Of a stretch of DNA of 64,000 bases, positions 50,152-58,001 are shown piece after piece. The notes under the pieces were generated by a model. That model was not told the origin of the DNA and ran no database searches. It worked only from the letters and a program-made list of their open reading frames with translations. The stretch is from Kitasatospora herbaricolor. GTDB taxonomy: Bacteria; Actinomycetota; Actinomycetes; Streptomycetales; Streptomycetaceae. The stretch covers positions 7,897,501-7,961,500 of the forward strand of contig NZ_JAUSVA010000002.1 of the NCBI RefSeq assembly GCF_030813695.1. Reading direction: 5' to 3'. Numbering within the stretch: the first letter of the stretch is position 1; each line of letters starts with the position of its first letter. The position numbers were made by a program, and so were the translations under genes.

Positions 50152-51151
50152 CGCGGGCCGTGACCGCGCCCCTGGCGATGTGGGAGAGCTTCGCGACCTC
50201 GAACGCCGGGTACGAGCCGCCCGCCAGCAGGGAGAACTTCAGCCCCTCCCGCCCGGCCGGACGCCGGTGCCCGGTCGGCAGGAAGCGCCGGTGGTGCTCG
50301 GCGGCGCGCTGGAAGAACCGCGGACGCTCGGCCCTGGTCACGCACCCGGCCAGGTCGAAGACGAACAGGTAGTGCCGGATCATCCGGTCGAACAGGTGCG
50401 GGCGGACGGCCTCCAGGGCCGGCCTGGCGTCCAGCAGCTCGAAGCTGCGCTCGTACTGGTCGAAGAGGTCGAAGTGGCTGCTGCCGGGCGAGCCGGTGGG
50501 GTGCAGGGTGTGCCGGCGGCGCAGCTGGACGCACTCGCGGGGGAGGACGGCGATCCGCCGGGCGTCCATCAGCGCCTGCTGGACGACGGGCACCTCCTCG
50601 TATTGGCCGTCGGGGAAGGAAAGGGCCAGCTCGCTCCAGCGGGCGCGGTTGTGCAGCCGGTCCCAGCTGTGCGGAGGGGCGCCGAACAGCTCGGGGCGCG
50701 CCTGCGGCCCGAGGACGGCGGCGCCGGCGGAGCCCAGCTGCTGCTGCCCGCCGCCGGGCCAGTCGCGGCCCCCGTGCCGGCGGGTGTGGCCGAAGAGCAG
50801 GACGTCCACCTCACCGGTCTCCGCCAGGCGCTCGGCCAGCGAGTCGAAGGCGTCCGGCGGCAGGACGTGGTCGCTGTCCAGGAAGAGCAGGTACTCGCCG
50901 CGGGCCCGGGCGGCGCCGGCGTTGCGGGCCCGGCCGACGCCGACGGACGCGTTGAGGTGCAGGGCGCAGACGTTGGGGTGCTGGGCGGCGTAGGCGTCGG
51001 CCAGGTCCGCGGAGACGTCCGGGGAGCGGTCGGCGACCAGGATGACCTCGAAGTCGCGGAAGGACTGGGCGAGGAGCGATTCGAGGCAGTCCGTCAGCTG
51101 TTTCTGCTGGTCGTAGGCGGGCAGCACGACGCTGATCAGGGGTGAGGGCAT
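50117..51151 (-). CDS. Family 2 glycosyltransferase
   Basis: A 344-residue GT-A glycosyltransferase. It opens with ISVVLPAYDQQKQLTDCLESLL, then FEVILVADRSPD, GVGRARNAGAARARGEYLLFLDSDH with the DxD-like LDSD (about 93-96). The second half is helical and resembles GT2 enzymes that build wall or capsular polymers. No helices, so cytoplasmic or peripheral. The start at 51151 gives a clean N-terminus but no ribosome-binding site is seen. No other polymer genes are near. Confidence 0.87.
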   Translation of the reverse strand: MPSPLISVVLPAYDQQKQLTDCLESLLAQSFRDFEVILVADRSPDVSADLADAYAAQHPNVCALHLNASVGVGRARNAGAARARGEYLLFLDSDHVLPPDAFDSLAERLAETGEVDVLLFGHTRRHGGRDWPGGGQQQLGSAGAAVLGPQARPELFGAPPHSWDRLHNRARWSELALSFPDGQYEEVPVVQQALMDARRIAVLPRECVQLRRRHTLHPTGSPGSSHFDLFDQYERSFELLDARPALEAVRPHLFDRMIRHYLFVFDLAGCVTRAERPRFFQRAAEHHRRFLPTGHRRPAGREGLKFSLLAGGSYPAFEVAKLSHIARGAVTARAGQRRTPQPAG

Positions 51152-51515
51152 GCCGTGGAGGGTAGGAGCGGCCGCGTTCGCAGGCAACGGCCGGCCGCCT
51201 CCCGAAACTGACCATTCCCCGTCAAAAGGAACGGCGTGCGCCATATCTTCACCGCGCGCGCCGAGGCCGTCCACGGGGGCCGCGCGCCGGGCGCACGGAA
51301 CAGCGCGCCCGGCGCGACGGCGTGCGCCCCCCTGGACGGCCCTGCCGGGCGTGTGACCAGCGCGGATCCGGCCCGTCCCTGGATCATCCGTGTGCGGGTG
51401 GTCGGTGTACAGGCGGTCGGCGCGCGGGTGCCCGGTGCACAGGTGGTCGCACGGGGGCCGGCGCAGGCGGTGCCCGGCGGTGGGCCGGGTGCCGGGAGCG
51501 GCTTGGCCGTCCGGC
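51152..51515. other. Intergenic region, no gene seen
   Basis: 364 bp between two minus-strand genes. It contains TTTTGACGGGGAAT on the minus strand near 51225 as the only promoter-like stretch, and imperfect GGTCGGTG/CAGGCGGTCG repeats at about 51390-51450. I see no coding sequence in it. Confidence 0.4.
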
Positions 51516-52226
51516 TCAGTACGCGTGGTGGACCTGCCAGAACCTCCACGCCCCGCACGGGCTGCCGTAGGTGGCGTTCATGTAGCTCAGGCCCCACTTG
51601 ATCTGGGTGGCGGGGTTGGTCCGCCAGTCCGCGCCGGCCGCGGCCATCTTGGAGCCGGGCAGGGCCTGCACCAGGCCGTACGCGCCGGAGCTGGGGTTGG
51701 TGGCCGTCACCTTCCAGTTGCTCTCGCGCTCGATGATGTCGGTGAAGCACCGGAGCTGTCCGGCGGGCACGATCTGCGCGGCGATCTGCTGCGGGGTGCC
51801 GGTGAACGCGGAGGTGCTGTTCACTGCGGATCGCTGCTGCGAGCGGGAGGCCGCCGCGGCGGCGTCCGCCCTGGCCTTGGCGTCGGCCTGGGCCTTGGCC
51901 TGTTCCTGGGCCTGTGCCTGGGCGGCGGCCGCGTCGGCCTGGGCCCTGGCCTCCGCGTCGGCCTGCGCCCGGGCCGCTGCGGCCTCGGCCTCGGCCTTCA
52001 GCTTCGCGGCGGCGTCCGCCGCCTGGGCCGCGTCGGCCTGCGCCTGCGGCTCCTCCGCGGTGGGTGTCGCGGGGAGCCCGTCGACGGAGGCGGTGGTCAC
52101 GGTGGTCGCGGCCTCGGCGGTGCCGCCGTCCTGGGGGAGGGCGAGCGAGAGGGTGGCGGCCCCCGCCAGTGCGATGGTGGTCACACCGGTGATCAGGGAG
52201 TTGCGGCGGGCATGGCTGAGCTGCAT
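51516..52226 (-). CDS. Secreted lytic transglycosylase-like protein
   Basis: A 236-residue exported protein. A signal peptide (about 1-40) precedes a long Ala/Gln/Lys/Asp-rich helix (about 58-125) that looks like a rigid coil spanning the wall. The C-terminal domain (about 140-236) is SLT-like: PAGQLRCFTDIIERESNWKVTATNPSSGAYGL, with the catalytic Glu in IIERESNW, then QALPGSKMA and INWGLSYMN-type KWGLSYMNATYGSP. It should cleave peptidoglycan glycan strands. ATG 52226 has AGAGGA 13 bases upstream. A palindrome cluster lies 210-260 bp before the start. Confidence 0.87.
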   Translation of the reverse strand: MQLSHARRNSLITGVTTIALAGAATLSLALPQDGGTAEAATTVTTASVDGLPATPTAEEPQAQADAAQAADAAAKLKAEAEAAAARAQADAEARAQADAAAAQAQAQEQAKAQADAKARADAAAAASRSQQRSAVNSTSAFTGTPQQIAAQIVPAGQLRCFTDIIERESNWKVTATNPSSGAYGLVQALPGSKMAAAGADWRTNPATQIKWGLSYMNATYGSPCGAWRFWQVHHAY

Positions 52227-52781
52227 GAGGCGGTCGTCCTCTTCCGTCGGGCGTGGGACCGCGCCGGAGCGCGGGGCGGCCGGGCCCGCTCGGGGGAGAG
52301 GGCCCGGCGCCGCTCCGCGGGACGGCGGTGACACCCCGGCTGTGGGACGGGGCGGGCAGGTGGCGCGGCGGTGGGACGCCTCGCGGCCTGGCGGCCTGCA
52401 CATTCTTCGCAGAGCCCCGAGCGGTGAGCAAAAGGCCCGGCTACTACGGCCGGTAGTGGACGCGGCGGTACCCGGCCGTAGCCGGGTGCGACGATCGCGG
52501 TTACCCGGAGTAGGGGATTCGGGCGCCGGGAGGCTGCGGCCGCGGCCGCGTCCAGGGTCGGAAGTCACCTGGTGGCCCGCGCTCCGGCCCGGGGCCACCC
52601 CGCGGCCCCCGCCCCCGGCCGGCGGGCCGAGGCGCGAGGGCGGGGCGCGCCCGGCGCCCGTCGACGATCGGCGGTAGTAGTGCTGCGGGAGCCTGTGTCC
52701 GGCCTCACAACGGGAGCCCGCCGGGGCGCCGCGTCGTCACCGTCCGCTCACGTCGGGTGGTGCCGCCCGCCGGGGCAGCTG
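52227..52781. other. Long intergenic region upstream of the transglycosylase
   Basis: 555 bp with no convincing gene. It contains nested palindromes at 52436-52486, GGGTAAC on the minus strand near 52505, and a lower-GC stretch around 52400-52435 (minus strand GAATGTGC) that could be the promoter. The likely leader of about 170 bases is very GC-rich and can fold strongly. Confidence 0.5.
52436..52486 (-). promoter_or_regulatory. Nested inverted repeats upstream of the transglycosylase gene
   Basis: CCCGGCTACTACGGCCGG (52436-52453) can pair with CCCGGCCGTAGCCGGG (52471-52486) apart from a three-base bulge. Each arm is also nearly self-complementary, so either two small stems or one long stem can form. 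It lies upstream of the probable promoter. Purpose unknown. Confidence 0.6.
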
Positions 52782-53717
52782 CTACGGCGCGGACCGGTAG
52801 GGGTCGGCCTCGGTCCCGCCCCGGTACGGGTTCCCCACCTGCGGGGGCTCGGCGTACGGGTTCTCGGGGCAGGCGCTCGCGAAGGCCGGGCCGCCGCCGT
52901 GCGGGGTGCCGCCCCGGGCGCCGCCCGGGTGCTCCCCGGACTCCTGCGCAGCCGGGTCCTGCTCGCCGTCCTGGTCCTCCTCGACCGGGACGAGGTCCCG
53001 GGCCAGCAGGGTCGCGCCCGCGACCGCGCCCGGCATCGCCAGCACGGTCAGCAGCGGGACCAGGAACAGCAGGATCAGCGGCACGCCGAACCCGAGCGCC
53101 AGCGGGAGCCGGCGGCGCAGCAGCCGGATCCGCTCGGCCTGCGGCACCCCGCGCCGCTGCAGGGCCACCGCGGACAGCTCGACGACCAGGAAGAAGCCGG
53201 AGACGCAGAAGCCCGCGACGGGCACCACGGTCTGGCCGACCACCGGGATGAACCCGCAGGCGAACAGCAGGATGCCGAAGGCGAGCACCCGGACCAGGAC
53301 GTACAGGCTGTCCCGGGCGGAGATCAGCAGCTCGCGCCAGAGCGGGATCTCCGGCTTGGCCGGTGCGCCGCCCTCGGTCTCGTCCACCTTCTCGCAGAGC
53401 GACTCGTAGAAGGGCTGGCCGACCAGCAGGGTCACGGCGGTGAAGGTGATCAGGGCGATCAGCAGGCCGCCGCCGAAGGTGACGGCCGCGAGCGCGCCGC
53501 GCAGCAGCCCCTGCCAGGGGGAGCCCCAGCCGTCGGCGAACGGGGTGGCCCAGGCGGCCAGGTCGTCGGCCCGGGTGCTGAGCAGTACCAGCGCCACGAT
53601 GTACCCGACCAGGGTGATCAGTGCGGGGATCATCCCGAACCCCCACCAGCGGCCGTGTCGCGCCACCCACTTCTGGCCCTTGGCCAGGTACCCCATCCCC
53701 GCCACAAGATCTCGCAT
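52782..53717 (-). CDS. EI24-domain (CysZ-like) membrane protein
   Basis: A 311-residue membrane protein with about six helices between residues 25 and 245 and the EI24/CysZ pattern (GQPFYESLCEKVDE, FIPVVGQTVVPVAGFCVSGFFLVVE in parts, ERIRLLRRRLPLALGFGVP). CysZ in enterobacteria transports sulfate, but actinobacterial EI24 proteins have no proven substrate. The C-terminal 65 residues are Gly/Pro/Glu-rich. ATG 53717 has no ribosome-binding site; a promoter lies so close that the mRNA probably starts at the ATG. Confidence 0.87.
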   Translation of the reverse strand: MRDLVAGMGYLAKGQKWVARHGRWWGFGMIPALITLVGYIVALVLLSTRADDLAAWATPFADGWGSPWQGLLRGALAAVTFGGGLLIALITFTAVTLLVGQPFYESLCEKVDETEGGAPAKPEIPLWRELLISARDSLYVLVRVLAFGILLFACGFIPVVGQTVVPVAGFCVSGFFLVVELSAVALQRRGVPQAERIRLLRRRLPLALGFGVPLILLFLVPLLTVLAMPGAVAGATLLARDLVPVEEDQDGEQDPAAQESGEHPGGARGGTPHGGGPAFASACPENPYAEPPQVGNPYRGGTEADPYRSAP

Positions 53718-53724
53718 AGGGGGA

Positions 53725-53753
53725 AGGGTAGGGGACGCCGCCGGACCGGTCAC
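53725..53753 (-). promoter_or_regulatory. Promoter giving a leaderless EI24 mRNA
   Basis: On the minus strand GTGACC (53753-53748), 17-base spacer, TACCCT (53730-53725), then seven bases to the ATG. This places the transcription start at or next to the start codon. Confidence 0.6.
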
Positions 53754-53880
53754 CTCAGGCCGGTCAGCTCAGGCCGGGGCGCACGGGCCGCCGGGCGGTG
53801 GTCCTGACGACGCGTCCGGCCGCCCGCCCGCCCGGTGAGGGGCGGCCGGACGGCCGGAGGCGGTGCGCCGGGGGAACCGG

Positions 53881-55311
53881 CTAGGCGGCGGTGAGCGCGG
53901 CGGCCTTGCGGCGCCGGTCCACGACGGCGGCCGCGACCAGGACGACGGCGGCGGCGACCAGTGACAGGTACATCTGGGTCCGGCCGTCGTGGTCGGTGAA
54001 CATGTAGATCATCACGAACCCGATCAGGCCGATGGTGGCCCAGGTCAGGTACGGGTAGAGCCACATCCGGACGGTGAGCCGCTCGGGCGTCTCACGCTCG
54101 ATGATCTTGCGCATCCGCAGCTGCGAGAAGCAGATCACCAGCCAGACGAAGAGGGCCACCGCGCCCGAGGAGTTGATCAGGAACTTGAAGACGGTGTTCG
54201 GCGAGGTGTAGTTGAAGAACACCGCGAGGAAGCCGAAGACCACCGAGGACAGGATCGCCACCCGGGGCACGCCGCGCGGGCTCACCCGGGCGAAGGCCTT
54301 CGGCGCGTCGCCGCGCTGTCCGAGCGAGAAGGCCATCCGGGAGGCCGTGTAGAGGCCGGAGTTGAGGCAGGACAGCACGGCGGTCAGCACGATCACGTCC
54401 ATCACCCGGGCGGCGCCCGGGATGCCGACGTGCTCCAGCACCGCGACGTACGGGCTGCCCTTGACCGAGGCGTCGTTCCACGGCAGCAGCGTCACCACGA
54501 TCGCGATCGAGCCGAGGTAGAAGACGCCGATCCGCCAGATCACGCTGTTGGTGGCCCGGCTGACCGCCTTCTCCGGGTCGGCGGACTCGCCGGCGGCGAG
54601 CGTGACGATCTCGCTGCCCATGAAGGCGAACACCACGGTCAGCATGCCGGTGAAGACGGCGCCGACCCCGTGCGGCAGGAAGCCGCCGTTGCCGGTGAGG
54701 TTGGCCGTGCCGACCGCGCTGGTGCCGGGCAGCAGGCCGAAGACGGCCAGCGCGCCGATCACGATGAAGGCGATGATGGCCACCACCTTGATGCCGGCGA
54801 ACCAGAACTCGAACTCGCCGTAGGAGGCCACCGAGAACAGGTTGGTGGCCGTCAGCACGGCCATCACCAGCAGGGCGAACGCCCACTGCGGCACACCGGG
54901 GACCCAGGTGTTGAGGATCTTGGCCCCCGCCGTCGCCTCCACGGCCAGCACCACGACCCAGAAGAACCAGTACAGCCAGCCGATGCTGAATCCGGCCCAG
55001 CGGCCCAGCGCCCGGTCCGCGTACGCGGAGAACGAGCCGCTCTGCGGGTCGGCGGCGGCCATCTCGCCGAGCATCCGCATCACCATCACGACCAGCACGC
55101 CGGCCAGGGTGTAGGAGAGCAGGATGCCGGGGCCGGTGGAGGCGATGCCCGCGCCGGAGCCCACGAACAGGCCGGCGCCGATCACGCCGCCGATGGCGAT
55201 CATCGACAGGTGCCGGTTCTTCAGGCCGGCCTTGAGGTTGCCGTCCTGGCCGCCGTCGCCGGGGGCGCCCGGGGGCGACGCGGTCCGGGTGGTGGTGGTT
55301 TCCGCACTCAT
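53881..55311 (-). CDS. Amino-acid permease (APC family, GABA-permease-like)
   Basis: A 476-residue protein with twelve hydrophobic segments and the APC motif near the N-terminus (LKNRHLSMIAIGGVIGAGLFVGSG in parts), plus GSEIVTLAAGESADPEKAVSRATN in helix 6-7. It most resembles GabP/AnsP-type amino-acid:H+ symporters; a GabD-like dehydrogenase lies 2.7 kb away, which makes GABA a possible substrate. ATG 55311 has a weak ribosome-binding site. Two inverted repeats lie upstream. Confidence 0.9.
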   Translation of the reverse strand: MSAETTTTRTASPPGAPGDGGQDGNLKAGLKNRHLSMIAIGGVIGAGLFVGSGAGIASTGPGILLSYTLAGVLVVMVMRMLGEMAAADPQSGSFSAYADRALGRWAGFSIGWLYWFFWVVVLAVEATAGAKILNTWVPGVPQWAFALLVMAVLTATNLFSVASYGEFEFWFAGIKVVAIIAFIVIGALAVFGLLPGTSAVGTANLTGNGGFLPHGVGAVFTGMLTVVFAFMGSEIVTLAAGESADPEKAVSRATNSVIWRIGVFYLGSIAIVVTLLPWNDASVKGSPYVAVLEHVGIPGAARVMDVIVLTAVLSCLNSGLYTASRMAFSLGQRGDAPKAFARVSPRGVPRVAILSSVVFGFLAVFFNYTSPNTVFKFLINSSGAVALFVWLVICFSQLRMRKIIERETPERLTVRMWLYPYLTWATIGLIGFVMIYMFTDHDGRTQMYLSLVAAAVVLVAAAVVDRRRKAAALTAA

Positions 55312-55412
55312 CTGCAGGTGCCTGTGCCTTCCCGCGCGGTCGACCCCTTCGGCCTGTGGTGCCGGAGGGTGGGGGGACGGATCCGCGCAATGCGACGCAA
55401 CCTAACTTCTAC

Positions 55413-55427
55413 TTCCGAGTATCGGAA
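55413..55427. promoter_or_regulatory. Palindrome TTCCGA-GTA-TCGGAA
   Basis: Perfect six-base arms with a three-base centre. The minus-strand TTCCGA sits 17 bases before TAGGTT, so it may overlap the permease -35. Likely operator; regulator unknown. Confidence 0.5.
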
Positions 55428-55443
55428 CAGCACATCGGGAAAT

Positions 55444-55458
55444 GTCCGCTCAGCGGAC
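55444..55458. promoter_or_regulatory. Palindrome GTCCGC-TCA-GCGGAC
   Basis: Perfect six-base arms with a three-base centre, 17 bp from the other palindrome and with the same 6-3-6 layout but a different sequence. Confidence 0.5.
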
Positions 55459-55656
55459 GCGTAAGGCCTGGTCAGGACCCCTTTTCGGATTGTCCGCGAA
55501 AGCTCAAATCTGACACGGGGTCAGGCCGCTCAGCGCGTTCGGGGCGTGACCCGGGCGTTACCGGGCCGGGGTCGGGGGCCGGTCCGGGGAGCGCCGCCGG
55601 GGTGCTCATACTGTGGGGGTGAAGATCAGCGGAACGGTCCCGGAGTTGATGGCGGC

Positions 55657-57012
55657 GTGATCGTGGTCGTGGTGCTCGCCCTCCTGCTCGCCCTGGCCGT
55701 CGTCGGCCTCGCCCACTGGTACCTCTGGCGCCGCCTGGTCCGGGACGTCAGCGCCCCCGGCGGGCTCTGGCGGCGGACCGGCACCGTGCTGGCGTTCCTG
55801 CTCCCCGTCCTCGGCATCGGCGCGGTGGTCGGCGGGCGCGCCCTGCCGATGGCGGCCGAGCGCTGGATCGCCTGGCCCGGGTTCCTCTGGCTGGCGGTGC
55901 TGCTCTACCTGCTGCTCTTCCTGCTGGCCGGCGAGCTGCTCCGGCCCCTGCTCGCCCGGCTGCCGGACCGCCGGGGCACGGCACGCGACCTGCCGGGGGA
56001 GGCGGGACGGGACGCGGCAGCCGGTGCCACCCCGGCCGCCGTCACCACCGGGCCCGTGGCGGACCCCGCCCCCGAGCCCGGCACGCCGTCCGCCCGCCCC
56101 GCCACGCCGTCCGCCGACCCCGGTGTCCCGGCTGCCGACGTGGTGCGCCCGTCCCCCGCCGCTCCCGTGTCCGGCGGTCCCCTCTCGCCGCAGCGGCGGC
56201 TGTTCATCGCCCGCACGGTCGCGATCGGTGCCGCCGGCGCGGCGGCGGCCGTGGTCGGCAACGGCACCTACGGCGTGCTGCGCGGTCCGCGCCTCAAGCA
56301 GGTGACCGTCCCGCTGGCCAAACTGCCCGCGCGGGCGGACGGCTACCGGATCGCGGTGGTCAGCGACATCCACCTCGGCCCGATCCTCGGCCGCGCCCAC
56401 ACCCAGCGGATCGTCGACACCGTCAACGCCGCCCGGCCCGACCTGATCACCGTCGTCGGCGACCTGGTCGACGGCACCGTGCCCGAACTCGGCCGGGACG
56501 CCGAGCCCTTGGCCCGGCTCCGGGCCAAGGACGGCGCCTGGTTCGTCACCGGCAACCACGAGTACTTCTCCGGGGCGGCCCCCTGGGTCGACTTCGTCCG
56601 CTCGCTGGGCGTCCACCCGCTGCAGAACGCCCGGGTGGAACTGCCCGGCTTCGACCTGGCCGGCGTCAACGACCTGGCCGGCACCTCCGAGGGCGACGGG
56701 CCCGACTTCGACAAGGCGCTCGGCGACCGGGACCGCTCCCGTACCTCGGTGCTGCTCTCCCACCAGCCGGTGACCGTGCACGACGCCGTCCGGCACGGCG
56801 TGGACCTGCAGCTCTCCGGCCACACCCACGGCGGCCAGCTCTGGCCGGGCAACTACCTGGCCGAACTCGCCAACCCCACGGTGGCCGGCCTGGAGCGCTA
56901 CGGGGACACCCAGCTCTACGTCACCCGCGGCGCGGGCGCCTGGGGCCCGCCGGTACGGGTCGGCGCGCCCTCGGACATCACCATCGTCACGCTGGTCTCG
57001 CCGAGGGCCTGA
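55657..57012 (+). CDS. Membrane metallophosphoesterase (YkuE/YaeI-like)
   Basis: A 451-residue protein with four N-terminal helices (about 1-20, 42-58, 68-90 and one near 190-205) and a Pro/Ala-rich linker, then a calcineurin-like phosphoesterase domain: VVSDIHLG near 234-241, VVGDLVDG, VTGNHEYF and LQLSGHTHGGQ, which together complete the two-metal site. Related enzymes hydrolyse lipid pyrophosphates such as UDP-2,3-diacylglucosamine in other bacteria; the actinobacterial substrate is unknown. GTG 55657 has GGAG 11 bases upstream. Confidence 0.9.
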   Translation: MIVVVVLALLLALAVVGLAHWYLWRRLVRDVSAPGGLWRRTGTVLAFLLPVLGIGAVVGGRALPMAAERWIAWPGFLWLAVLLYLLLFLLAGELLRPLLARLPDRRGTARDLPGEAGRDAAAGATPAAVTTGPVADPAPEPGTPSARPATPSADPGVPAADVVRPSPAAPVSGGPLSPQRRLFIARTVAIGAAGAAAAVVGNGTYGVLRGPRLKQVTVPLAKLPARADGYRIAVVSDIHLGPILGRAHTQRIVDTVNAARPDLITVVGDLVDGTVPELGRDAEPLARLRAKDGAWFVTGNHEYFSGAAPWVDFVRSLGVHPLQNARVELPGFDLAGVNDLAGTSEGDGPDFDKALGDRDRSRTSVLLSHQPVTVHDAVRHGVDLQLSGHTHGGQLWPGNYLAELANPTVAGLERYGDTQLYVTRGAGAWGPPVRVGAPSDITIVTLVSPRA

Positions 57013-57045
57013 CGGGGCCGCGGGCCTGGCGCGACGGAGACCGGA

Positions 57046-57071
57046 CCGCCCCGGTGCGTGCACCGGGGCGG
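57046..57071. terminator. Bidirectional hairpin between convergent genes
   Basis: CCGCCCCGGTG / CACCGGGGCGG, perfect 11-bp stem with loop CGTG, between the phosphoesterase and the 73-residue gene. Confidence 0.8.
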
Positions 57072-57081
57072 CCGCGCGACT

Positions 57082-57303
57082 TCACAGCGCGCGCAGCCCG
57101 AGCAGGGTGATCAGCCGCCGGTCGGCGGGCCGTCCGGTGAGGCGCGCGGCGACGATCCCGGGGATGTCGCTCTCCTGCGAGTGCCCTGGCAGCACGGTCA
57201 CGTCCGTCCAGCGGATCGCGGCGGTGCCGGCCACGGCGTACGTGACCCGGTAGGTCGTGCGCTCCGGCGGCGGGGCCTGCGTGCCCGGCGCGTGCTCGGT
57301 CAT
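57082..57303 (-). CDS. Small hypothetical protein, 73 residues
   Basis: A short soluble protein (MTEHAPGTQAPPPERTTYRV...) with alternating beta-type residues in its centre (YRVTYAVAGTAAIRWTDVTVL) and a C-terminal RLITLLGLRAL. I recognise no family. ATG 57303 follows AGGAGG, which supports a real gene. It is divergent from the 112-residue membrane gene. Confidence 0.65.
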   Translation of the reverse strand: MTEHAPGTQAPPPERTTYRVTYAVAGTAAIRWTDVTVLPGHSQESDIPGIVAARLTGRPADRRLITLLGLRAL

Positions 57304-57552
57304 CTGCGCCGGCCTCCTCACCAGCAGCCCCCGGGTCCCCTGCCGACATTCTCGTCCGGCCGGCGCGCGCTGTCCTGCGCGCCGGCGGCCGGCGCCGCCA
57401 CCTGCGCAGAAGTCCGGCGGCGGCCGGTGTAGATCAGTCCGGGACCGGGCAGCACGCCTGTAGGGCCCGGCACCGGAACGATCCGGAGGTGGCGGGCGAC
57501 GGAGCGACCCGGACCGTCCCGGCGCGTACGCCGGGGTCTGGAGGCGAACGAG

Positions 57553-57891
57553 ATGGATCCGCAGACGACCGGGGGCCCGAGCACGACCGGGGGCCCGACC
57601 GCGAGCCCGACCGCGAGCCCGACCACGGGCCCCCCGCAGCAGCCGCACGGCCACTGGCTGAAGCGGGCCTGGAAGGCCGATGTCGGGCTGTCCACCACGG
57701 CGGCGGTGTTCCTGGTGGCCCTGTCCCTGGGCCTGGTCCTGGTGGCCGTCCAGATGTCGTACACGCCGCTGCTGGTGGTTTTCGCCGTGGTGTGGGGCGT
57801 GACCGTCATGGTCCTCTTCGGGGCGGTCTCGCGCTGGATCAGCAACAGCCAGGGCCCCGGGCGGCACCGGAGGATGGCCACCGGGCACTGA
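57553..57891 (+). CDS. Small membrane protein with Thr/Pro/Ser repeat N-terminus
   Basis: A 112-residue protein. The first 35 residues are disordered, with TASPTASPTTG repeats coded by an imperfect 12-bp tandem repeat; two transmembrane helices follow (about 47-67 and 73-95), then a basic tail. GGAGG precedes ATG 57553. No family recognised. Confidence 0.7.
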   Translation: MDPQTTGGPSTTGGPTASPTASPTTGPPQQPHGHWLKRAWKADVGLSTTAAVFLVALSLGLVLVAVQMSYTPLLVVFAVVWGVTVMVLFGAVSRWISNSQGPGRHRRMATGH

Positions 57892-57946
57892 CCCCGCCAG
57901 GCCAGGCGCCTGAGCACGTCCGACCGGGCGTGAGCAGGTCCGGGCA

Positions 57947-57988
57947 GCCGCCGGCCCGCGTCCCCGGAGGGGCACGCGGGCCGGCGGC
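57947..57988. terminator. Strong bidirectional hairpin
   Basis: Perfect 15-bp arms (57947-57961 and 57974-57988; ends GCCGCCGG and CCGGCGGC) with a loop that itself pairs CCCC/GGGG. It lies between two convergent genes. Confidence 0.85.
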
Positions 57989-58001
57989 CGCCCGGGCGGC
58001 C

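Larger units (their letters stand above)
55312..55656. other. Divergent promoter region of permease and phosphoesterase genes
   Basis: 345 bp with no gene. The middle (about 55385-55520) is much less GC-rich than the rest of the window and holds two 15-bp palindromes, at 55413-55427 and 55444-55458. Confidence 0.6.

Noticed and set aside
52236..52513. c-di-AMP (ydaO) riboswitch before the transglycosylase
   Set aside because: Some short words look similar, but I could not place the conserved blocks and stems in order, so it is left as a structure of unknown type.
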